DNA of 64,000 nucleotides from Shewanella electrodiphila (GTDB lineage: Bacteria > Pseudomonadota > Gammaproteobacteria > Enterobacterales > Shewanellaceae). The translations under genes and the position numbers were made by a program. Below the pieces are notes generated by a model, which did not search any database, was not told the DNA's origin, and worked only from the letters and a program-made list of their open reading frames with translations. Below, piece after piece: positions 57,095-64,000 of the stretch (positions are counted from its first letter, which is position 1; every line of letters starts with the position of its first letter). The stretch is from positions 1-64,000 of the forward strand of contig NZ_JAKIKU010000008.1 of the NCBI RefSeq assembly GCF_023283985.1, given 5' to 3'.

Positions 57095-58555
57095 TTAAGC
57101 CTCTAAAAGCGCGTTAACTCGTTGACCATAATCTGCGTCTGCTTGAGTAAAGTGCGCAACCATTTTCTGTTGTACATCTGCAGTCACTTGACTCAACGTT
57201 CCAGCAATAGTTTCAACTAAACGTTGCTTCTCTTCTTCACTGAAAATACGGTACAGGTTACCCGCTTGCGTATAATCATCTTGGTCGTAACGGCTATATC
57301 TGTCAGCTTCGCCATCAAGTCTTAACGGTGGCTCTGCAAATTGACTCGTATCTTTAAGACCACCATCTACCGTATTAGGGCCATAGTTTGCGCTTGAATC
57401 AGCACCGGTTTGCGAGCCATTGTAAGGACATTGAGTCCCAGCCATTGCACCAGCACGTTGATGATGATTGGCTTTAGCTGCGTGCGGACAGTTCACAGGT
57501 AACTGATTGTAGTTAGTCCCGATACGGTAACGCTGAGCATCTGCATACGAGAACAAACGTGCTTGAAGCATTTTATCTGGCGATGCGCCCACACCTGGTA
57601 CAAAGTTACTTGGTGCTAGGGCAACTTGCTCAACTTCAGCAAAATAGTTTTCTGGCATACGGTTTAACTCAAGTTCACCAATTTCAATCAGTGGGTAATC
57701 AGAATGCGGCCAAACTTTAGTTAAATCAAATGGGTTGATAGCATACGTATTCGCTTCCGCTTCAGGCATGATTTGCACTTTCACAGTCCATTTAGGAAAA
57801 TTACTATCCGCAATGGCTGCAACCATGTCGCGCTGTGATGAATCAGGATCAATGCCTTTTAGCACGTCGGCTTGTTCACCAGTTAAATTCACTACACCTT
57901 GCTGTGATTTAAAATGGAACTTAACCCAGAAACGTTCACCTTTTGCATTCCAGAAAGAGAATGTATGCGAACCGTAACCATGCATTTGACGATAGTTAGC
58001 TGGGATACCACGGTCTGACATTAAAATTGTCACTTGATGCATGGCTTCAGGGTTTAATGACCAGAAGTCCCACATCGCTTGAGGATCTTTTAAATTGGTT
58101 TGCGGGTTGCGCTTTTGAGTATGAATGAAATCAGGGAACTTGATCCCGTCTCTTAAAAAGAAAGTCGGTGTATTATTACCAACAATGTCATGGTTACCCT
58201 GCTTAGTATAAAAACGCAGACCAAAACCACGAGGATCACGCTCAGCATCTGCGCTACCCATTTCTCCACCTACTGTAGAGAAACGAATAAACGTCTCAGT
58301 CTCTTTACCTACGCCGTTAAAATGTTCTGCAATGGTGTAATCACTAAGATCTTTGGTTAAGGTAAATTTACCGTAAACACCTGTACCTTTTGCATGTACG
58401 ATACGCTCAGGGATCCTTTCGCGGTTAAAATGAGCAAGCTTTTCAATTAAATGCCAATCTTGCAGTAATAGCGGCCCGCGTTCACCGGCAGACAGAGAGT
58501 TTTGATCGTCGGCAATTGGAGCGCCATTCTGGCTTGTTAAGTAGTTATTGTTCAT
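57095..58555 (-). CDS. Monofunctional heme catalase, small-subunit type
   Basis: A 486-residue catalase of the small-subunit clade (KatA/KatB-like). The distal His lies in RIVHAKGTGVYG (near 59), the distal Asn in NNTPTFFLRDGIKFPDF (near 132) and the heme-ligating Tyr in RLFSYADAQRYRIGTN (near 342). Length is normal for the short, NADPH-binding group. AAAGGT precedes ATG 58555. Upstream is a 15-codon leader frame with a strong ribosome site. The name katA or katB depends on the species' convention. Confidence 0.95.
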   Translation of the reverse strand: MNNNYLTSQNGAPIADDQNSLSAGERGPLLLQDWHLIEKLAHFNRERIPERIVHAKGTGVYGKFTLTKDLSDYTIAEHFNGVGKETETFIRFSTVGGEMGSADAERDPRGFGLRFYTKQGNHDIVGNNTPTFFLRDGIKFPDFIHTQKRNPQTNLKDPQAMWDFWSLNPEAMHQVTILMSDRGIPANYRQMHGYGSHTFSFWNAKGERFWVKFHFKSQQGVVNLTGEQADVLKGIDPDSSQRDMVAAIADSNFPKWTVKVQIMPEAEANTYAINPFDLTKVWPHSDYPLIEIGELELNRMPENYFAEVEQVALAPSNFVPGVGASPDKMLQARLFSYADAQRYRIGTNYNQLPVNCPHAAKANHHQRAGAMAGTQCPYNGSQTGADSSANYGPNTVDGGLKDTSQFAEPPLRLDGEADRYSRYDQDDYTQAGNLYRIFSEEEKQRLVETIAGTLSQVTADVQQKMVAHFTQADADYGQRVNALLEA

Positions 58556-58571
58556 TTTATTTACCTTTAAA

Positions 58572-58619
58572 TTATTCAGCTAGTAACCATTGTTCAATTA
58601 AATCAAATACTGTTGCCAC
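58572..58619 (-). CDS. Putative 15-residue leader peptide of the catalase gene
   Basis: A short frame GTG...TAA reads MATVFDLIEQWLLAE. It has AGGAGA seven nt upstream of the GTG, a better ribosome site than that of the catalase itself. Its stop lies 16 nt before the catalase ATG. Whether it is translated is not known; the arrangement suggests a translated leader that opens or controls the catalase start. Too short for homology inference. Confidence 0.5.
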   Translation of the reverse strand: MATVFDLIEQWLLAE

Positions 58620-58726
58620 GATATCTCTCCTGGCTGTGTTTCATTGAATTCATAATACCAATCGAAGACTAAATGCAAAAACGATTAAATTTGATTACAT
58701 TGATTGATAAATACGATTGAATAAAT

Positions 58727-58759
58727 AAAAAAAGAGCGATGCATTGCATCACTCTTTTT
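58727..58759 (-). terminator. Terminator after the small membrane protein gene
   Basis: Imperfect stem AAAAAGAGCGATGCA / TGCATCACTCTTTTT with one mismatch, on the minus strand about 150 nt past 58909 and upstream of catalase. The rest of the 58620-58908 gap should contain the catalase promoter; I see no clear OxyR-type site. Confidence 0.75.
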
Positions 58760-58908
58760 ATAATATTGTACGACTTAATAGCTGAGTTTGATCTAAAACA
58801 ACAATAAATGTAAGTTATGTATCAATACTTTACAGGCTGGTAACTTAATAAGTTATCTCTTAAAATGCAGCCGCATAATAATTTAACCAGCGTAACCCTA
58901 TAGCCTTT

Positions 58909-59154
58909 CTAATTGTCTACAGGCTTGGACGGCTCACGATATAGTTTAACTAAATAGTATGCATCTATAAGTACAATAAAAAAGTTAACTAAGGCAACAG
59001 GGATTGCGTCAATAGCCAATCCATAGGCTACAAATAGTGCAGCACCAATTAAATTCCACCAGCGAAGTTTTTTGATGTTAGACATCATCAACGAAATCGC
59101 GACCACGACAGAAGCGAGGTAGCCTACCCATTCCCAAATTGTTGCAGCTTCCAT
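58909..59154 (-). CDS. YgjV-like small inner-membrane protein
   Basis: An 81-residue protein with about three hydrophobic segments (about 8-25, 33-50 and 53-72) and a polar tail. The sequence pattern, with Gly-Tyr-Leu near the start and Trp-Asn-Leu-Ile-Gly in the middle, resembles YgjV-type or PQ-loop-like membrane proteins. Function unknown. ATG follows AAGGATGATGA. Probably mono-cistronic. Confidence 0.68.
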   Translation of the reverse strand: MEAATIWEWVGYLASVVVAISLMMSNIKKLRWWNLIGAALFVAYGLAIDAIPVALVNFFIVLIDAYYLVKLYREPSKPVDN

Positions 59155-59237
59155 TCATCATCCTTCTTTAAAAGCATCATATTGTCAGTGTAGTTAATTT
59201 TAATCATTCACACAGGTTCAAGTTTCGACAGTTATGT

Positions 59238-59687
59238 TTATTTAGTTGATTTACGTGCTACTACGGCTGCTGTCATTCTCGAAATACAACACAATTCACC
59301 AGCGCTGTTAGTTATAAGCACTTCCCAGACTGAGCTTCTTTTGCCTATGTGTACCGGCTTAGTTGTGGCAATTAATTCGCCTTTACGCGATGCTTTTAAG
59401 TGATTAGCATTGATTTCTTGACCAACACAGTAAAAGTTTTCGAAGTCGACAACAAAGTTAGCTGCGTAACTGGCAACAGTTTCAGCAAGTGCGACATTGG
59501 CACCACCATGAACAATACCAAGAGGGTTATGTACTGAAGGATCGGCAGGCATTGTTGCCACCATATAATCATCACCAATTTCAGTCACTTTAATCCCTAG
59601 TGTTTTCATCAAGGTGCCCTTTCCATGCATCCCGATATCCATTTTGGCACAATCTTCTAATGTAACTTCTCTAAACCAAATACTCAT
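59238..59687 (-). CDS. Hotdog-fold thioesterase (PaaI/MenI-like)
   Basis: A 149-residue hotdog thioesterase. The catalytic region HNPLGIVHGGANVALAET (near 57-74) is the PaaI/EntH/MenI signature, with the active-site Glu in AETVASYA. It should hydrolyse an acyl-CoA or related thioester; the substrate cannot be told. Start ATG 59687 (MSIWFREV) aligns with MenI/EntH N-termini; three codons upstream is another ATG without a ribosome site. Confidence 0.9.
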   Translation of the reverse strand: MSIWFREVTLEDCAKMDIGMHGKGTLMKTLGIKVTEIGDDYMVATMPADPSVHNPLGIVHGGANVALAETVASYAANFVVDFENFYCVGQEINANHLKASRKGELIATTKPVHIGKRSSVWEVLITNSAGELCCISRMTAAVVARKSTK

Positions 59688-59771
59688 GACATCCATCCAA
59701 AGTAATAAATTATCATTAGTCTACTGATTAGCCTTTTAATATCAAAGCATTTACAAAAAATGCTTATATAT

Positions 59772-59800
59772 AAAAAGGGATGGCAAGCCATCCCTTTCTT
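59772..59800 (-). terminator. Terminator after the subtilisin-like protease gene
   Basis: A perfect 10-bp stem AAAGGGATGG / CCATCCCTTT with loop CAAG, 37 nt past the stop codon. Confidence 0.85.
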
Positions 59801-59836
59801 TCATTTTCACTCTATTTACATAGAATTATTGAAACA

Positions 59837-62338
59837 TTAAAAAACTGCAACAATAGGATCTGAGCATAAGCTAGACTCTGTTTCACATATTTTATAAGTC
59901 ACTTCTGCTGGGGCGTCAGTGAAACGATCGCGGAAGCGACCATCATTAGACGTTGTAGACACCATGACATCATCACGATAGATAGCGACATCTTCACCCA
60001 CTGCACCACTCCAAGTTAAATCTACTAGCGCACTACCTCGGCGAGACTTCATTGTGCGTGTAACTGCTGCATCAATTGAATATTCAAATACTTCAACATC
60101 CATAGAAACAGTATCAGTCTGCGATTCGCTATCAGTCACAACAAGAGAAACAGTATACGTTCCACCAGCTGCATACATATAAGCAGGAGAGACATCTGAA
60201 GACATATTGCCATCACCAAAATCCCACTCGTAACTGACAATATCATCGTTAATATCTGAACTAGTATTGGTGAAAGTCACCATTAATCCATCAACATCAT
60301 AATCAAAACTTGCCAGAGGCGCTGCTGGTGCTGCTTCACCTAGCGCAGAAATATCGAGTCCCCAGCTATTAAGTGCACCGGTATCGCCACCTGCATTATC
60401 TGAAATCGACAAGGTCCACGTACCAGCAGCAACTTCACCATCAAACTCAGATAAACTCCAAGTCTGAACTAAGTCATCAGTATTACCGCCAGCACGATCG
60501 TGTAACACTGCCTCTGTACCATTTGGTGAGGTTAAGGTTACGATTAGATCACCGATCCAAGTATGTGAAATATCGACATTAACTGCTAAATCAAAGATTT
60601 GAACAGGGTCGGCGATTTCAATAGTACTTGTGATAGTGGTATTGTCTGAAATATCAACTGGCGTATCATTACCGTAAGTAAAGTCATTTAATCCAGCCGG
60701 ATATACTGTCAACGCAACGGCTTTATCTTTGACTGTCATACCGTCATCGGCAGATACGGTCAATACATAATTGCCCCAAGCAGCATCGTCTAATGTCGCC
60801 ACATCGAGGGTAAAATTATCACCAGCCATTGCGGTGGCGGTTGATAAACTGACACCATCTAACGCTGGAGAAGCCGATACAGTTAAACTCACTTGATCAT
60901 CCCAACCAGCGATACTGCCAACAGAGAAGTCATAGCTAACAGCACTACCCGCTTCTACCGACTGCGAACTTGGCGAAGCTGATAAATTAAATGAAGGATC
61001 AGGATCTGCTGCATCTAAAGCATTTGCGACATTCAATCGGGTACCTGCAACAGTTAAGCCCGTTAAACCAGCATTAACTTCACCTGAATCCATTAATAGC
61101 TGCTTCATTTCAACAGCGCCAATATCAGGTGCAACAGACCAAACTAATGCTGCAGCCCCGGCGACATGTGGCGTTGCCATAGAAGTGCCTGAAATAGTGC
61201 CATAACTATCATTAGGGAAAGTTGATAAAATCGATGTGCCTGGCGCCCCCATATCAACACTTGTAAGGCCCCATTGTGAAAAGTCCGACATTGCATCATT
61301 TCTATCAGTACTCGCAATAGAAAGTACAACATCTGAGTCATAACTTGATGGATAATGTGGATTAACATCATTATCTATGGCGTCATTACCCGCTGCAGCA
61401 ACAAATAAGATGCCTTGATCACCTGCCGATTCAATGGAATCTTTAAGTGCTTGGCTAAATCCACCGCCACCCCATGAGTTGTTTGTCGCTTTAACATCAA
61501 CACCATGATTAACTTTTAAGTTAGTAAAATAATCAATACACGCTATGGCGTCTTCAGTACTCCCCGTTCCACCATCTGATAGGAACTTACAACCAATCAT
61601 AGTGACGTCCCAGTTAACGCCCACTACACCAACACCATTATTACCAGTCGCACCTATAGTGCCCGCAACGTGAGTACCATGGCCATTGCCGTCCATAGGA
61701 TCACCAGTACCTGTTGTAGGGTTATAGCCATGAATGTCATCGATTACGCCATTGCCATCGTCATCAATGCCGTTTCCTGCAATTTCACCTGGGTTTACCC
61801 ACATATTGGCAACGAGATCAGGATGGTTATAGTCAACACCAGTATCAATCACACCAATCACCACGTTACTACTGCCCGTGGTGATGTCCCAAGCAGCCAC
61901 TGCATCAATGTCAGCTCCAGAGGTTCCTCCTGATTGGCCTGTATTATGTAAGCCCCACATATCAACAAAACTAGGATCATCTGGCATTCCTAGTGCTCTA
62001 TATGTGTAGTTAGGCTCAGCATATTTAACCGCAGGGTGTTTACTGATCATTTTAATCGCGGCATCTAAATCACTGCCACTTTTTAACTCAAGTTTTGCAA
62101 GACGACCTGATAATAAATGTTGAAATTTATCATCAATACCATCTAAATTCTTATCGGTTAACGTACCGTTCACTAAACGCTGTGCTGAAAGTCTTTCAAA
62201 TTTAGTGACATTATCTTTATAAACCACAAGAATTTGATCTTTCTTGTATTCAACTTTGTTTTTAGCGATTGCAGGGGCAACATTTAGTGCCATAGTAGAA
62301 GCAATTGCAATTGCAATTGGAGTCATTGTTTTTATCAT
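59837..62338 (-). CDS. Secreted subtilisin-like serine protease with P-domain and PKD domain
   Basis: An 833-residue precursor. Signal peptide (about 1-25), inhibitor I9 propeptide (about 30-113), then peptidase S8 with Asp165 (VIDTGVD), His220 (GHGTHVAG), oxyanion Asn286 and Ser386 (GTSMATPH). A linker domain (about 450-545), a proprotein-convertase P-domain (about 548-645), a PKD domain (about 660-735, FDYDVDG to VTDSES), and a C-terminal Fn3-like strand region (about 745-833). Asp-rich turns such as DKNLDGIDD and DDDGNGVIDD look like calcium sites. An extracellular degradative protease is the likely role. Confidence 0.94.
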   Translation of the reverse strand: MIKTMTPIAIAIASTMALNVAPAIAKNKVEYKKDQILVVYKDNVTKFERLSAQRLVNGTLTDKNLDGIDDKFQHLLSGRLAKLELKSGSDLDAAIKMISKHPAVKYAEPNYTYRALGMPDDPSFVDMWGLHNTGQSGGTSGADIDAVAAWDITTGSSNVVIGVIDTGVDYNHPDLVANMWVNPGEIAGNGIDDDGNGVIDDIHGYNPTTGTGDPMDGNGHGTHVAGTIGATGNNGVGVVGVNWDVTMIGCKFLSDGGTGSTEDAIACIDYFTNLKVNHGVDVKATNNSWGGGGFSQALKDSIESAGDQGILFVAAAGNDAIDNDVNPHYPSSYDSDVVLSIASTDRNDAMSDFSQWGLTSVDMGAPGTSILSTFPNDSYGTISGTSMATPHVAGAAALVWSVAPDIGAVEMKQLLMDSGEVNAGLTGLTVAGTRLNVANALDAADPDPSFNLSASPSSQSVEAGSAVSYDFSVGSIAGWDDQVSLTVSASPALDGVSLSTATAMAGDNFTLDVATLDDAAWGNYVLTVSADDGMTVKDKAVALTVYPAGLNDFTYGNDTPVDISDNTTITSTIEIADPVQIFDLAVNVDISHTWIGDLIVTLTSPNGTEAVLHDRAGGNTDDLVQTWSLSEFDGEVAAGTWTLSISDNAGGDTGALNSWGLDISALGEAAPAAPLASFDYDVDGLMVTFTNTSSDINDDIVSYEWDFGDGNMSSDVSPAYMYAAGGTYTVSLVVTDSESQTDTVSMDVEVFEYSIDAAVTRTMKSRRGSALVDLTWSGAVGEDVAIYRDDVMVSTTSNDGRFRDRFTDAPAEVTYKICETESSLCSDPIVAVF

Positions 62339-62996
62339 TTCTGGCTTTCCTATATTCCATTATTAATTCCCAGAACCGGTACCTCAACACTGGTAGCTTT
62401 TCCATTAGCCTATTAAGCGAGTTGGTTTTCCACGAAGTGAAATCCGGAATTGTTGTAGCCTTTTGATTGTTGTCATAATGAAAGCAGAATAAAAGTAGCT
62501 AAACCTTAAATAGTAATAAACTACTAATCCTATTAGTGTAAGCAATTCGCCTACAAACGAAAAACAACAACACAAAACCAAATATAACAACAACTTAAAA
62601 TTTTGTAGTACGAAAGTTCTCTTGTTAAAAACCCTCAAAAATATAGCCATTCTTCCGATTGAGATAACTCTCTTCAATCCGTAAGTTAACTCTGTAACTT
62701 GTCAAATCAGCTAAAGGATGCGGTTTAGTAATCAAATACGTCAGCAAAGAATTAAACCGATAAAGAGATATCGAATAAGCAATTTCTTAGGTTTATATTT
62801 TGATTATTAATGCCCTAGCTAATTCATATTGATGAACGTCAATAACAAGTTTATTTACTTGCTCACCTTCAAATATCAGATAATCAACATTGGCTTTTTT
62901 TAAGCCTGATTTGTTTGTATTTAGAAGGCGAATTTCAATATTGAAAGATAGTAAAACAGCTATCAACTCACTCAATATCCTTACAGGGAGCGTCAA
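62339..62996. other. Long divergent region between protease and curlin-like gene
   Basis: 658 bp with little supported coding. It must hold the promoters of the secreted protease (minus) and the curlin-like protein (plus). A short minus-strand frame at 62793-62966 is listed separately. A 90-codon frame at 62405-62677 looks non-coding. Confidence 0.5.
62793..62966 (-). CDS. Possible small protein, low confidence
   Basis: A 57-residue minus-strand frame opening with TTG 62966, ending TAA at 62793, with an AAGGAT ribosome-like site 10 nt upstream. Composition is protein-like, ending LVIDVHQYELARALIIKI, unlike the neighbouring spurious frames. A longer version from TTG 63008 would run into the curlin-like start. 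No homology can be claimed; it could be a remnant of an older gene. Confidence 0.3.
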   Translation of the reverse strand: MIAVLLSFNIEIRLLNTNKSGLKKANVDYLIFEGEQVNKLVIDVHQYELARALIIKI

Positions 62997-64000
62997 ATGA
63001 AGTCGCAAACAAAGTTATCGTTAATCTCACTCGCCATCGCTACTAGCCTCGCTTTACCCGTTTCAGCTACAGGATTATCACTGCCTGGTGTTGCATCCGT
63101 TGAAAAATCAGCAGAAGTTGCAGCTGCTGTTAATAACCAATCAACCGTAGAGCAAAATGGCCTAGGTCAGGATACGTCAGTATCACAATCAGGTTCACGC
63201 CATGTGGCTGAAGTCACCCAAAACGGAAATGATCAAATAGCTGAGGTTGTTCAATCTGGTGATTGGCAAGAGTCATATATAACTTCTGCAGGTGATGGGA
63301 ATCTTGTTACGACTAACCAAGTAGATGATTGGCATATTTCTAATGTCGCTATTACCGGTAATGATAACCAAGCGACCGTGAATCAATCAGGTTTTTGGAA
63401 TACCAGTGAAACTACTGCACTCGGTAACGAAAACATCGCTGACACTATGCAAGATGGATTTCAGAACAACAGCATCATTCAACATGTAGGTGATAGTAAC
63501 CTTACGCAATCCACACAATATGGTTCAGCTAACTTAGCAGTATTCCGTGTTGATGGTAATGGTAACGAAGGTGTCATCACTCAAGATGGTAATAATAACC
63601 AAGCAGGACTTGTCGCACCGGGTGGTACAGCCAATGTAGGTAATGACAATGTCTTATTCGTTGACCAATCAGGTGACGAAAACTTTGGTGCAGCCATTGG
63701 CGTATACGGCGACAGCAATAACATTGAAATCAATCAATCTGGTTATGCTAATACAGGGGTTGTGGCTAGTCTTACAGGTAATAGTAACGACATCGTTATC
63801 GACCAATCAGGTGATGTAAACAGCGCTGTGATTGAATTTGCAACTGGCGATGGCAATGAAGTCTATATCTACCAAGATGGTACAGATAACCAAGTAGGTG
63901 ATGCTAACATCGCTGTCATTTCTGGTAATGACAATGTCATCGATATCGATCAAGCTGGCATGTCTAATTTAACAGAATTTGAAACCAGCGGTGATGAAAA
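62997..64000 (+). CDS. Curlin-repeat protein (functional amyloid-like), 3' part missing
   Basis: An open frame of at least 334 residues that runs off the window. ATG 62997 follows AGGGAG. Signal peptide 1-24 (cleavage after VSA). The rest is curlin-like repeats built on Gln-x-Gly-x-x-Asn. The repeat Gln falls at 53, 64, 75 and 86 (period 11), then 108, 130, 152, 174 and 196 (period 22), then at 23-28-residue steps. Such strand-turn-strand units form curli-type amyloid in CsgA, which is about 150 residues, so this one is much longer. No csgE/F/G-type genes are in the window; they may lie to the right. Confidence 0.82.
   Translation, partial: MKSQTKLSLISLAIATSLALPVSATGLSLPGVASVEKSAEVAAAVNNQSTVEQNGLGQDTSVSQSGSRHVAEVTQNGNDQIAEVVQSGDWQESYITSAGDGNLVTTNQVDDWHISNVAITGNDNQATVNQSGFWNTSETTALGNENIADTMQDGFQNNSIIQHVGDSNLTQSTQYGSANLAVFRVDGNGNEGVITQDGNNNQAGLVAPGGTANVGNDNVLFVDQSGDENFGAAIGVYGDSNNIEINQSGYANTGVVASLTGNSNDIVIDQSGDVNSAVIEFATGDGNEVYIYQDGTDNQVGDANIAVISGNDNVIDIDQAGMSNLTEFETSGDE

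Noticed and set aside
62405..62677. 90-codon minus-strand frame
   Set aside because: Low-complexity hydrophobic and Tyr/Cys-rich text in AT-rich DNA, no ribosome site; probably chance.
1..64000. CRISPR arrays, insertion sequences, prophage
   Set aside because: No regularly spaced identical repeats, transposase or phage structural genes were seen; the tandem repeats present have no spacers.

Overview
The window looks like a chromosomal segment of a Shewanella-type marine gammaproteobacterium. The evidence is the 16S rRNA 5' end, the gene order bamD / rluD-pgeF-clpB beside an rrn operon, the recJ-dsbC-xerD block, the tkt-epd-pgk-fba block, tandem MetJ boxes before metK, and moderate-to-low GC with AT-rich intergenic DNA. 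There is no phage, insertion sequence, CRISPR array or clear island. Most of the window is core genome, with small accessory pieces between conserved blocks.

Layout. 1-776: start of a leftward rrn operon (16S cut by the window edge) with tandem promoters and a boxB/boxA antitermination leader. 777-7294: DUF4124 protein, small lipoprotein, clpB with a sigma-32-type promoter, pgeF, rluD, and divergent bamD. 7329-11361: a tightly coupled three-gene unit (KAS III-like synthase, ferritin-like diiron protein, MMPL/RND exporter) that looks like an undescribed lipid or fatty-acyl product pathway. 11654-11729: tRNA-Phe. 11862-16919: recJ, dsbC, xerD, brnQ. 17396-24223: trmN6 with a Gln-rich insert, srmB, and an RND efflux pair. 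24508-30571: radical SAM protein, a membrane PAS protein with a degenerate GGDEF-like end, an unknown membrane protein, and a ToxR/MarT-like membrane regulator overlapping a FidL/ToxS-like partner. 31018-33228: DUF481 outer-membrane protein and a MATE transporter. 33545-39276: fba, pgk, epd, tkt (read tkt first). 39855-41006: metK under four met boxes.

41193-47939 is an accessory stretch of small proteins: MAPEG, flavin reductase, three GNAT acetyltransferases (one with an in-frame 12-nt repeat tract), a META-domain lipoprotein and a dicarboxylate symporter. 48058-50847: serine catabolism (sdaA) and its transporter (sdaC). 51168-56881: RNase H with a viroplasmin-like N-terminus, yjjX, tas, csdA-csdE and an M19 peptidase homologue that lacks key metal ligands. 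57095-58619: catalase preceded by a 15-codon leader ORF. 58909-64000: small membrane protein, hotdog thioesterase, secreted subtilisin with P-domain and PKD domain, and, divergent from it, a long curlin-repeat protein cut by the right edge.

The points most worth following up are the KAS III/diiron/exporter unit, the catalase leader ORF, the regulator pair at 29266-30571, the 22-residue-repeat curlin-like protein, the degenerate M19 enzyme, and several unrelated short tandem repeats placed just after stop codons.
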